Source of the DNA: Campylobacter showae
Lineage (GTDB): Bacteria > Campylobacterota > Campylobacteria > Campylobacterales > Campylobacteraceae
Length of the DNA: 64,000 nt
NCBI RefSeq assembly: GCF_900573985.1
Contig: NZ_UWOK01000001.1
Location: 1,488,001 to 1,552,000 of the forward strand
Reading direction: 5' to 3'
The number at the start of each line of letters is the position of its first letter. Position 1 is the stretch's first letter. The notes below the pieces were generated by a model that was not told the origin of the DNA, searched no databases, and saw only the letters and a list, made by a program, of their open reading frames with translations. Of the stretch, positions 56,673 through 64,000 are shown piece by piece. Position numbers and translations under genes: made by a program.

Positions 56673-56950
56673 TTTTTCTCCTAGGTTCGCTTAGGCGGGC
56701 TTTTGTTTGCGCCCTTTTTGCCAAATTTAGCGTTTTGAGGTTTGTTTTTGCGTGCTTGACGTAAATTTGATAGTTTTTCCGTTAAATTTGAGAGCAAATT
56801 TATCCGCCCTGCTTTTTTTACGCCGTAAAACGCAAATTTATCAGCCGAGATTTTACAGATTTTGGGCTTAAATTTAGCTCGTAAATTTGATGCAGGTCTG
56901 CCAAACCAGCATAAATTTAACGCTGATATCCAAAATCCTAAATTTGCACT

Positions 56951-58120
56951 CTAGCTTAAATCAAACGTTTGCTGTACCGGCTTTTTGGGGCTTTTTTGAC
57001 CGTCTTGCTCATCTTTTGGTGAAATGTGATTTTGCTCGTCGCTGATTGAAACGCTACTTTTAGGTTCTGATTGGTTTTGTACGGTTTCGTGTCCGTCAAA
57101 CAAATTTTCTTTAAAAACTTGACCGTTTTTGGCGTTTGCATCGTCAAGCTGCGGGTTTTGATCAGCAAGGCTACTATCTTGCGACCGCTCGTCAAAAAGG
57201 CTGCTTTGAGAGACGGTTTTTGTGTTTATGGCGACCTCTTGCTCCAAAGCCTCTTGGGTAGATTCCGTCAAATTTTGCTCGGTAGCGTTTTTAAGATCGC
57301 CGTTTTCGTCGGCGCACCAGGCTTCCTCGCTCAAATTTTCGCGGTTTTTCGGGCCTAAAATTTTCACGCTCTCTATGCCGCTTTCATCATCCAAGTCCAT
57401 CAAATTTAGCCCCGCATTCACTACACCGTCGATGTAGCGCGCGTGGAGTAAAAAGAAAAAATGATCGCCCTTTAGCGCGTGAAATTCGCTGTTTTTGATG
57501 AGGCGACTTACGCGTTCGCCGCTTTTTAGAGGCGTGGCTTTGTCCTCCTCACCCCAAAATATAAACGCCTTGCCGCCAAAGTCCGCAAATTTAGAGCTAA
57601 AGTCCTCATCGACGACGTTTTTTAGGGTCTCGTACATCGTTTTGCTCATGCCTTTTACGTCTTTCGTGGCAAAAAACTTGTATAAAAATCCAAGACCGAA
57701 TAGCTTTAAAAACTTAAACAAAGCGATCTTAAATCGCACCCAAAGCGGCTTTTTAGCTACGATGCCCGCCGAGCTTAAAAGTGCGAGATATTCAGGATTT
57801 AGCAGGGTTGCGACCTTGCCGCCAAAGCTATGTCCGAAGATAATTTTGGGGTTCGCGCCAAGCTCGTCTAAAAAGGATTTCATGATTTTTGCGTAGTCTT
57901 TCGTCGCTAGCGCACCGTGCATACCGCTCGCGCCAAAGCCCGGCATATCGACGTAAACGTGGCGAAAATCCTTAAAATACGCACCGAAAGCCTTTTTCAT
58001 GATCTCTTTGTTTGCGCCCCAACCGTGCAAAAATAGCGTGACGTCCTTGCGTGCGGGATTTACGGTTTCGTAGCTGATGCGGTAAATTTTGCCGCCGTAT
58101 TTTACCTCTTTGACCGCCAT
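56951..58120 (-). CDS. Alpha/beta hydrolase with long disordered C-terminal tail
   Basis: Residues 1-240 form an alpha/beta hydrolase: oxyanion HGWGANKEIM (about 32), YVDMPGFGASG, nucleophile elbow GHSFGG (about 95-100), acid in WGEEDKATP and histidine in LKGDHFFF. Residues 245-389 are a hydrophilic tail rich in E, Q, N, D and S, with no hydrophobic core; it includes SQSSLFDERSQDSSLADQNP. Typical hydrolases of this class end near residue 240-260. The C-terminal tail echoes the UbiX insertion in composition. It starts in a 1-base overlap with the small gene upstream. The substrate is unknown. Confidence 0.8.
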   Translation of the reverse strand: MAVKEVKYGGKIYRISYETVNPARKDVTLFLHGWGANKEIMKKAFGAYFKDFRHVYVDMPGFGASGMHGALATKDYAKIMKSFLDELGANPKIIFGHSFGGKVATLLNPEYLALLSSAGIVAKKPLWVRFKIALFKFLKLFGLGFLYKFFATKDVKGMSKTMYETLKNVVDEDFSSKFADFGGKAFIFWGEEDKATPLKSGERVSRLIKNSEFHALKGDHFFFLLHARYIDGVVNAGLNLMDLDDESGIESVKILGPKNRENLSEEAWCADENGDLKNATEQNLTESTQEALEQEVAINTKTVSQSSLFDERSQDSSLADQNPQLDDANAKNGQVFKENLFDGHETVQNQSEPKSSVSISDEQNHISPKDEQDGQKSPKKPVQQTFDLS

Positions 58121-58350
58121 TATTCGCCGCTTCCGGCTCGTTTTTTAGCCTCATAAATGCTTTGAAGAACCTCGACGGCTTCGCATAGTCGCTCGTACTC
58201 GCCCATATTTAGCAGTACGGCTTCAAATTTATTATTTTTGACGATCACCGCGCGCTTCATCTGCGCCTTGCCGACCTTGCCTAAAACGGCGCTAAAATTT
58301 CGCACCACTTCGGTTGCCGTGTAAATTTCATCTTTGCTAAAAGTAGTCAT
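58120..58350 (-). CDS. Phd/YefM-like antitoxin, no toxin partner
   Basis: 76 residues resembling the Phd/YefM antitoxin family. EIYTATEVVRNFSAVLGKV is the DNA-binding fold, and AVIVKNNKFEAVLLNMGEYERLCEAVEVLQSIYEAKKR is the usual strand-helix ending. A normal toxin (RelE, Doc, PIN) is absent: the next gene is the hydrolase. The same small gene lies here in C. jejuni (Cj0797c), so it has probably been kept as a regulator. A 16-base palindrome overlies its promoter region. Confidence 0.72.
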   Translation of the reverse strand: MTTFSKDEIYTATEVVRNFSAVLGKVGKAQMKRAVIVKNNKFEAVLLNMGEYERLCEAVEVLQSIYEAKKRAGSGE

Positions 58351-58759
58351 TTTTGCTCTTTACATAAAATTTTGTGTAAAATATAGCATATTATCTTTAA
58401 ATTCAAATTAAAATATAATGGCGCATTATGTTCTTTAAAATTTATTTTAGAGCGTTTTATATTTTTAGAGTGAAATTTGCGAGTATAAGAAAGGCGGATG
58501 GGTAAAATTTGACTAAAACTAGCGGTTGAACAGAAAAAAGGCGAGTTAAATTTAACCTAAATCGGCACTTTAACGCTATAAAATGTTGAAAGACAAGCTG
58601 CGCTTTTACCTAGCAAGCGTAATAATCGCTAAATTTCAAAACTACCGACCAAATTTATTAGCGATGCGATAAAGCGTAAAAATTTAAAAAGCCGCTAAAA
58701 ACAATCCGTTTAAGGCGGCAACTAAATGTCAAATTTGGCAAAATCAGGCAAACAAAATT
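58351..58759. other. Spacer between the antitoxin-like gene and ddl
   Basis: About 400 bases, no gene seen. Besides the operator palindrome there is an inverted repeat ATCGCTAA (58625-58632) and TTAGCGAT (58658-58665). In C. jejuni these genes are adjacent, so this is an expansion. Confidence 0.45.
58362..58377. promoter_or_regulatory. Near-perfect palindrome upstream of the antitoxin-like gene
   Basis: ACATAAAATTTTGTGT is a 16-base palindrome with one mismatched pair, 12-27 bases before the ATG. Phd/YefM proteins commonly bind palindromes in their own promoters, so this is a likely autoregulatory operator. Confidence 0.45.
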
Positions 58760-59794
58760 TTATAGCTTACCCTTTGCCGACGTTATGGAGTTGATAAATT
58801 TATAGTCGATATTTATCTCACGTTCTTTTGGTAAGCTCGCAGCAAGTCGCTCCAGTGTCCTCTCAAAATCGTCAAATAGATAATTGGCCATACTGCCCGG
58901 ATTTGGGTTAATCTCGTTTAGATAGACTTCGCCGTTCACCTCGAAAAAGTCGCAGCGTATCAGCGCTCCGTCAAAGCCGCAGTTATAGATGCGCTCAAAG
59001 CTTTGCTTTAGCTTGGCGGCTAGCTCTGCGCCGATGTCGGCCTCGCGCGCCCTACTCTCGTTTGAAAAGCTCATATATTTTTGCTCGTAGTCTAGAAATT
59101 CCTTCTTTTTTGGCTCTTCGATGATAGAAAATTTGATCTCGCCGTCCGCCTTGCAGCCTGCTAGATTGTACTCCTTCACGCCCTCTATAAATGGCTCAAC
59201 CAGGATCTCTTTGTCAAACTCGTATGCCACGTCTAGGCCGTATTCTAGCTCGCTAGCGTTTTTTATCACGCTAACCCCTATCGAGCTTCCTAGTCGGAGC
59301 GGCTTTAGGATCACGGGTAGCGGCAGGCTAGGCGCCTTTGCTCTGCTTACAACCTCGTAGTTTAGGGTTTTTACGCCGGCTTTTTGCGCGAGTAGTTTGG
59401 TTAGCTCCTTGTTGTAGCTTAGCGCGCTAGCCTCCACGCGAGGGCCGATATAGCTAAGGCCGTAAAACTCGAGCAGCGCCGCGATCTTGCCGTCCTCGCC
59501 GTCCATGCCGTGGACTAAATTTATAAATACGTCCGCCTCGATCTTTTTCTCGCCGAGCAATCCGCCAGCGAAAAATCCGCCCTGCTTAATAGTAAGCTTT
59601 TTGGCATTTTTATACTTGCCCGAGCTAAAGAAATTCGCCTTCATATCGGCGCCGTTTATCAAGTAAAATTCTCTAAATTTATCGCAAAATATAAACAAAG
59701 GCTCGTTTTTTAGCACCTTTTTTAGGGCTATGGCGCTCACGATACTGATCTCATGCTCGTAGCTTTTAGCGCCGAATATCACAGCAAATTTCAT
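58760..59794 (-). CDS. ddl: D-alanine--D-alanine ligase
   Basis: An ATP-grasp enzyme making D-Ala-D-Ala for MurF. 344 residues. EHEISIVSAIAL near the N-terminus, NLVHGMDGEDGKIAALLEFYGLSYIGP, KPLRLGSSIGVSVIKNASELE, and the metal-binding end VYLNEINPNPGSMA are diagnostic. HGMDGEDG replaces the common HGxxGEDG. It follows ruvA by 13 bases. Confidence 0.95.
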   Translation of the reverse strand: MKFAVIFGAKSYEHEISIVSAIALKKVLKNEPLFIFCDKFREFYLINGADMKANFFSSGKYKNAKKLTIKQGGFFAGGLLGEKKIEADVFINLVHGMDGEDGKIAALLEFYGLSYIGPRVEASALSYNKELTKLLAQKAGVKTLNYEVVSRAKAPSLPLPVILKPLRLGSSIGVSVIKNASELEYGLDVAYEFDKEILVEPFIEGVKEYNLAGCKADGEIKFSIIEEPKKKEFLDYEQKYMSFSNESRAREADIGAELAAKLKQSFERIYNCGFDGALIRCDFFEVNGEVYLNEINPNPGSMANYLFDDFERTLERLAASLPKEREINIDYKFINSITSAKGKL

Positions 59795-59807
59795 ATCTTT
59801 TCCTTTT

Positions 59808-60362
59808 TTATGCTAGTTTTTTTAGGGCTTGTTTGATGAGTTCGCCCGTATTTTGCGCGTCGCACTCGCTAAGCGCCTTGGTTATCTTTTCTCTTTTAAA
59901 GCCTAGGCTCTCAAGCGCCAAGATCGCTTCGTGCTGATAGCTAGGCAGATTTTCGTCCATCGTCATCTTTGCGTCACTAAGTTCGGCGATGATGCGTCTA
60001 GCCGTCTTTGCGCCGATGCCCGGCACCGTTTGTAGCGCCGCAGCGTCTCCGCTTTTAACCGCATTTAAAAATGCGTTCGGATTTAGACTCGAGCACACCG
60101 CTATCGCCGTCGCCGCGCCGATTCCGCTTAGTTTTATCAGCATCTCAAACATCTTTTGCTCGTTGCTATCTAAAAATCCGTAAAGCAAGTCCGCATCCTC
60201 GCGGATGATCTGCGTGATGTTTAGCTCCACGCTCTGGCCTCGCTCGAGCTTTGCCGAGCAAAAAAGCGAGATAGCTACGCCGTAACTCACGCCGCCTGCT
60301 GTTTTTAGGATGAGATTTGCGGGCTCTTTTTTGGTTATGACGCCCTCGATCGCTTTTATCAT
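59808..60362 (-). CDS. ruvA: Holliday junction DNA helicase subunit RuvA
   Basis: RuvA binds four-way junctions and loads RuvB. 184 residues: N-terminal OB domain (MIKAIEGVITKKEPANLILKTAGGVSYGV), helix-hairpin-helix pair (LIKLSGIGAATAIAVCSSL and LQTVPGIGAKTARRIIAEL) and a C-terminal RuvB-binding domain (AILALESLGFKREKI). It lies between the lipid transport operon and ddl. Confidence 0.96.
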   Translation of the reverse strand: MIKAIEGVITKKEPANLILKTAGGVSYGVAISLFCSAKLERGQSVELNITQIIREDADLLYGFLDSNEQKMFEMLIKLSGIGAATAIAVCSSLNPNAFLNAVKSGDAAALQTVPGIGAKTARRIIAELSDAKMTMDENLPSYQHEAILALESLGFKREKITKALSECDAQNTGELIKQALKKLA

Positions 60363-60390
60363 CGTTTTCCTTTAAAATTTGCGATTATCT

Positions 60391-60954
60391 CTAAAATTTG
60401 ATTAATTCTTGCAAAAATTTGTCCGTAACCTCGCTAAATGCGGCGTTTAGCGCCTTCATCGCGATTTCGCCCTCGTCCGCGCCTGCGTCTTTTTGCGAGC
60501 TTAGCACGACGCTTTTTAGCTCTTTGCCGTCTTTAAAAAAGCTAAACATCATCGAAATTTGCGCTTTTTGATCTTTGATTTGAAGGGTGAGTAAATTTGA
60601 CTTTACGCTTACGTCCGCGTTTTTAAAAGAGGGCTTAAACACGCACTGATCGCTCGCGGCTATGATCAAATTTCGCCTAGCCATTTCGCTTGGGAGCGCT
60701 AAAAATTTGATATTTTTTAGCGGACGGATCTCGCCGTTTGCGTCTATCTTTAGGACTTCTCGGCTCTCATACGCGCCAAAAACCCGCACCTCCTCGATGA
60801 AAACCGTTTTTTCCGGCCTATTTTCGCACTCTTTAAATTTATCCTCCGCGCCGCCTAGCATAAAATAATTCGTCCTAGGCGCAGGCTTTGCCAAAACGCT
60901 ACAACCGCTAAAAAACAGCGCCGTAACGGCTAAAACCGTGCTTAAAATTTTCAT
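60391..60954 (-). CDS. ABC-transport auxiliary lipoprotein (PqiC-like)
   Basis: 187 residues with lipoprotein signal ALFFSGCSVL (C about 18). TNYFMLGG near the N-terminus and VFIEEVRVFGAYESREVLKI, followed by KFLALPSEMARRNLI, fit the PqiC/ABC-type transport auxiliary family. It overlaps mlaD by 4 bases and is the last gene of the Mla/Iam set; the order matches C. jejuni Cj1646-Cj1649 as I recall. Confidence 0.75.
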   Translation of the reverse strand: MKILSTVLAVTALFFSGCSVLAKPAPRTNYFMLGGAEDKFKECENRPEKTVFIEEVRVFGAYESREVLKIDANGEIRPLKNIKFLALPSEMARRNLIIAASDQCVFKPSFKNADVSVKSNLLTLQIKDQKAQISMMFSFFKDGKELKSVVLSSQKDAGADEGEIAMKALNAAFSEVTDKFLQELIKF

Positions 60955-61883
60955 TTTTCGTCCTTTTTCTGCGTGTCTTTAAAGAAAAATTCGTACGGGT
61001 CGTCCTCGAGTCTAAAAAGGGTATTTCTAAAATCCGAAATGAGCTTTTGGAAGCTAAGCAGCGTCCTCTCCGTCTCGTCGCCAATCGTATTTAGCGCGTC
61101 TTTCACGTCGTATTCGCCGCTTTTTATCTTTTCTGCTATCGCGGTTTGTAGATTTTTTAGCTCCTGCGCGGCGTCCGCGGCTTTAGTCGTAAATGAATTT
61201 ACAAACTCAAGCGTGCCAGAGGCGTTTTTTAGCGCTTTTTTTAGCTCGTTTAGCGTCAAATTTGCATTAGCCAAAACCTCGTTTGCGTTTGCGATAGTCG
61301 CGTTTATATCGAGATTTCCGGCGTTTATCTTTTTCGCGGCTTCATCAACCGAAACTAGGATAGACGAAAATTTAGCCGCGTTTTCGTCGCTTAAAAATTT
61401 ATTGATATTTTTAAAGGTAGACTCTAAATTTTTCGTTAGATACTCGGCTCTGTCGCCGATTTTATCAAAAAAGCTCGCCTCAAGCCCTATGTAGGCCTTT
61501 TCATTTTTATCAAAGAGCGGGCTGTCCATGCTGCCGCGCGAGATGTTTAGGTAGCCGATGCCAGTGATGCCCTGTATCTCCGCAGACGCCGTACTGTCGG
61601 TTCTAATGGGTATATCTTTCCTTACGGAGAGCTCAAGCTCGATGAGCGCCTCTTTTTCGTCGGCAAAGCGGATGTCCTTGACCGTGCCCGCGTCTACGCC
61701 GATAAATTTGACCGTGGAGTCCTTTTTGATGCCGCTTGGCAGGCTTGTAGTTTTGATGAAATACGACCTGTAATCATCGGCCTTTTTCCCGTATCCGCCC
61801 AGCCACCACGCCGCGATACCCAGCGCGCTCACGACAAGCACGAAAAAGAGGCCTATCAAAGTATAATTTATTTTATTTCCCAC
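60951..61883 (-). CDS. MlaD-family lipid-binding protein
   Basis: 310 residues. One N-terminal membrane helix (LIGLFFVLVVSALGIAAWWLGG) is followed by the MCE domain (about 38-115; SYFIKTTSLPSGIKKDSTVKFIGVDAGTVKDIRFAD, ITGIGYLNISRG). A long helical region to the end has repeated LNELKKAL-type heptads. MCE proteins carry phospholipids between membranes. It overlaps the ATPase gene by 11 bases. Confidence 0.88.
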   Translation of the reverse strand: MGNKINYTLIGLFFVLVVSALGIAAWWLGGYGKKADDYRSYFIKTTSLPSGIKKDSTVKFIGVDAGTVKDIRFADEKEALIELELSVRKDIPIRTDSTASAEIQGITGIGYLNISRGSMDSPLFDKNEKAYIGLEASFFDKIGDRAEYLTKNLESTFKNINKFLSDENAAKFSSILVSVDEAAKKINAGNLDINATIANANEVLANANLTLNELKKALKNASGTLEFVNSFTTKAADAAQELKNLQTAIAEKIKSGEYDVKDALNTIGDETERTLLSFQKLISDFRNTLFRLEDDPYEFFFKDTQKKDEK

Positions 61884-62616
61884 CGTTTTTCCTTGTTTTT
61901 AAAAGCTCTTCGAGCGGATTTTCGGGCATTTGCATCAGCTGCTCAAAAGTCCCCTCAAAGGCTATCTTTTTATCCTGAAGTATCAAAAATCTATCCAAAA
62001 TAGTACAAATGCTGTCTATATCGTGCGTCACCATCACGACCGTGACGCCAAGCGTATCTCGCAGCTCCACTACTAGCTCGTCAAACGCCCGCGCGCTACT
62101 TGGGTCAAGGCCGGAGTTTGGCTCGTCTAAAAACAAAATTTTAGGACTTAGCACTAGAGCTCTGGCCATCGCCACGCGCTTTTTCATACCGCCACTTAAC
62201 TCGCTTGGGTACTGCAAAGCGACATTTTCGCTAAGGCCTACTTTTTGCAGCCAAAACATCGCTATCTCGCGCATCGAGCGCTCGCTCATCCCGCTATACT
62301 CTTTTAGCAGGATGTAGATGTTTTCCAGCACGTTCATCGAGGTATAAAGCGCGCCAAACTGAAACATCACGCTGCAAGCAAGCTTTATCTCCTGCCTAGC
62401 CGCTTCGTCTAGCGACCATAGATCGCGCCCTAGCATCTCGATCTTGCCCGCACTTGGCTCTTTTAGATATATCATCGTTTTCATCAGCGTCGATTTACCC
62501 GTGCCGCTACCGCCCAGTAGACCGTAAATTTCAGCCTCGTTTACGTGGAAATTTAGTCCGTCGTGGATCACTCGCTCGCCGAATTTCGTCGTTAAATCAG
62601 TCGCTTTTATTATCAT
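61873..62616 (-). CDS. MlaF-family ABC ATPase
   Basis: 247 residues. Walker A GGSGTGKST, signature LSGGMKKRVAMARAL, Walker B ILFLDEPNSGLDP and switch MVTHDIDS. SGLDP is the characteristic Mla/Mce-type sequence. It is the ATPase for lipid transport together with the MlaE-like permease. C. jejuni homologue IamA is named for an invasion-associated marker. Confidence 0.93.
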   Translation of the reverse strand: MIIKATDLTTKFGERVIHDGLNFHVNEAEIYGLLGGSGTGKSTLMKTMIYLKEPSAGKIEMLGRDLWSLDEAARQEIKLACSVMFQFGALYTSMNVLENIYILLKEYSGMSERSMREIAMFWLQKVGLSENVALQYPSELSGGMKKRVAMARALVLSPKILFLDEPNSGLDPSSARAFDELVVELRDTLGVTVVMVTHDIDSICTILDRFLILQDKKIAFEGTFEQLMQMPENPLEELLKTRKNGGK

Positions 62617-63753
62617 TTATATGCCTAGCTGCGTGAAAATAATCGAAAACAGCGCGTCCACCATGATCACGCCAAATATCGCATTTACCACGCTCACGGT
62701 CGTATACGTGCCCACGCTTTGGGTGTTTCCGCCGATCTGAAAGCCTCTCATGCAGCCGATAAACGCGATCACGACGCCAAAAAACGGAGCCTTAAAAAGC
62801 CCGACGTAAAGATGCTTGATATCCACCTCTTGACCAAATCTCGCCAGATAGCTATCAAAGCTGATGTTTAGGTAGTTTTCCATCACGACCATCTCGCCTA
62901 GTATCCCCGATACGTCGGCTAAAAACACGATAAGAGGCATGGCTACGATAAGAGCTATAACGCGAGGCAAAACGAGAAATTTAAACGGATCAAACCCCAT
63001 CGTTTTCATCGCGTCGATCTCTTCGGTGATTTTCATAACGCCGATTTGCGCAGTAAAGCTTGACGCCAGACGCCCCGCCACGATGATAGCGGCAATAAGC
63101 GGAGCTATCTCGCGCAGGGTCAAAAGCCCCATCATCTCGACGATTATTATCGTGGCGCCGAAACTCTCGAGCAAATTTGAGCCCTGATATGCGAGCACGA
63201 TGCCGATGAGAAAAGAGGTAAGGCACACGATAAAAACCGACTTTATACCCGCATCCTCGAAATAAGCCAAAATTTCCTTCACGCGGATATTTTTTAGCAT
63301 GAATATCTTGCTAAATTTAACCAAAAACTCGCCCATAAAATTTAAAAACGCGCAAAATCCCGCAAAAAACGCGGTCAAATTTTTGCCGATTTGAGATAGT
63401 GGATTTTCGTGGGGTTTGGCGTCTATGATCTGCTTTATTTTGGGATTTATTTCGCTATTTATCGAATCAAAAATCTTTTGCGCGTGCGGATTTAAATTTA
63501 CGAGCTCATACTCTTTGCGGGCGTTTAAAAAGGTATTTTTAAAAAACAGCGCCGCTGCGTAATCAAGCTCTTTTACGTCTTTAAAATTTAAAACGATTTT
63601 ATTAAATTTTTTTGAGCAGATGAGCGCGGCCGTCTGAGTCCAAATTTGAGCCGGCAGCTTGTAGGTCCAGTCGTTTTTTAGATTTATAGTTAGCTTGCCG
63701 CCGCTTTGCTCGCACTTGTAAAATTCGCTTTCAAATTTTAAAAAAAGAGACAA
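62617..63753 (-). CDS. MlaE-family permease with N-terminal STAS-like domain
   Basis: 378 residues. The first ~115 residues are STAS-like (KGLTINLKNDW-type strands; CSKKFNKIVLNFKDVKELDYAAALFFKN). The permease part (about 135-378) has RVKEILAYFEDAGIKSVFIVCLTSFLIGIVLAYQ, GLLTLREIAPLIAAIIVAGRLASSFTAQIGVMKITEEIDAM, and FAPFFGVVIAFIGC-like ends. A fused STAS domain takes the role of MlaB. The stop abuts the ATPase start. Confidence 0.9.
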   Translation of the reverse strand: MSLFLKFESEFYKCEQSGGKLTINLKNDWTYKLPAQIWTQTAALICSKKFNKIVLNFKDVKELDYAAALFFKNTFLNARKEYELVNLNPHAQKIFDSINSEINPKIKQIIDAKPHENPLSQIGKNLTAFFAGFCAFLNFMGEFLVKFSKIFMLKNIRVKEILAYFEDAGIKSVFIVCLTSFLIGIVLAYQGSNLLESFGATIIIVEMMGLLTLREIAPLIAAIIVAGRLASSFTAQIGVMKITEEIDAMKTMGFDPFKFLVLPRVIALIVAMPLIVFLADVSGILGEMVVMENYLNISFDSYLARFGQEVDIKHLYVGLFKAPFFGVVIAFIGCMRGFQIGGNTQSVGTYTTVSVVNAIFGVIMVDALFSIIFTQLGI

Positions 63754-63755
63754 TT

Positions 63756-64000
63756 TTACGCCTTCCTGACGTTATTGTTTTTCTTGACTACGTAGTCTAT
63801 ATCGCCGTCCTCGGTCTCGACTTTAGCTATCGTGATGATTCGCGCGATCTCGTTTTCGCGGGTGCTGTACGTGATGTCGCGAGCCGGGTCTACGAGCCTA
63901 AATTTTATCTCGTTAAATTCGCGCCAATTACTATGATTTATCACTTTTGAGTTAAATATACCCTCTTGGATATTTGTTATCTCGCCCCTTAGCTCGGCGA
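63756..64000 (-). CDS. Unidentified protein, N-terminal part outside window
   Basis: The frame is open to the right edge, so only the last 81 residues are seen. They include EGIFNSKVINHSNWREFNEIKFRLVDPARDITYSTRENEIARIITIAK and end VKKNNNVRKA. An internal GTG at 63944 could be a start, but the preceding residues read as sensible protein. I do not recognise it. It lies 2 bases before the MlaE-like gene and is probably in the same operon. Confidence 0.55.
   Translation of the reverse strand, partial: AELRGEITNIQEGIFNSKVINHSNWREFNEIKFRLVDPARDITYSTRENEIARIITIAKVETEDGDIDYVVKKNNNVRKA

Overview
The window is a piece of an epsilonproteobacterial chromosome. Gene order and protein sequences point to Campylobacter, probably the concisus/showae/rectus group. 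Several neighbourhoods keep the gene order I recall from C. jejuni: flgA-ubiX-coaD-tmk-hisS-speA, ilvB-ilvH-lpxD, flgH/pta-ackA, clpB/ctpA-purC-purS-purQ-plsC/htpG, and murF-hydrolase-small protein-ddl-ruvA. Base composition is higher in G+C than in C. jejuni, and the word AAATTTG or its complement recurs in genes and spacers alike. The species call is an inference from memory; no search was run.

Layout. 1-949 is the start of a biotin carboxylase gene. A tRNA-Arg(GCG) sits at 1346-1422. 1933-4504 (minus) holds sixA, a ferritin-like DUF455 gene, a rhomboid protease and an NlpC/P60 lipoprotein. 4772-14501 (plus) is a long housekeeping run: murA, moeA, tRNA-Gly, flgA, ubiX, coaD, tmk, hisS, speA, aspartate aminotransferase. 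14704-18631 (minus) is ilvB-ilvH-lpxD followed by an AT-rich AbiC-like gene. 18632-19223 is a spacer with several stacked inverted repeats. flgH (minus, with a sigma-54 type promoter) faces pta-ackA (plus). A DUF3137 membrane protein follows. 23958-27708 (minus) encodes a Tat-exported TtrBA-type molybdoenzyme pair without a membrane anchor gene, divergent from xerH. clpB (minus, with a HAIR-like operator over its promoter) faces ctpA-purC-purS-purQ-SH3 protein-plsC. Two tandem secreted-protein copies, the second truncated, lead to htpG, a CetB-like PAS protein and a decayed tail. murG and ftsW are on the minus strand.

44373-52841 is an accessory uptake locus. It has one intact TonB-dependent receptor, a second receptor broken by two compensating frameshifts, and then a methyltransferase, a FecCD-type permease, an ATPase and a binding protein. 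The binding protein's signal peptide is itself frameshifted. A UvrD/Rep helicase follows. 55236-58350 (minus) is murF, a hydrolase with a long disordered tail and an orphan Phd/YefM-like protein. 58760-64000 (minus) is ddl, ruvA and a Mla/Iam-type lipid transport operon.

The most unusual items are the methyltransferase inside a metal-chelate ABC operon, the multi-stem element at 18802-19020, the large hydrophilic insertion in UbiX, flgA starting directly on the 3' end of a tRNA, and the anchorless ttrBA pair. No CRISPR array, rRNA operon or complete mobile element was seen.
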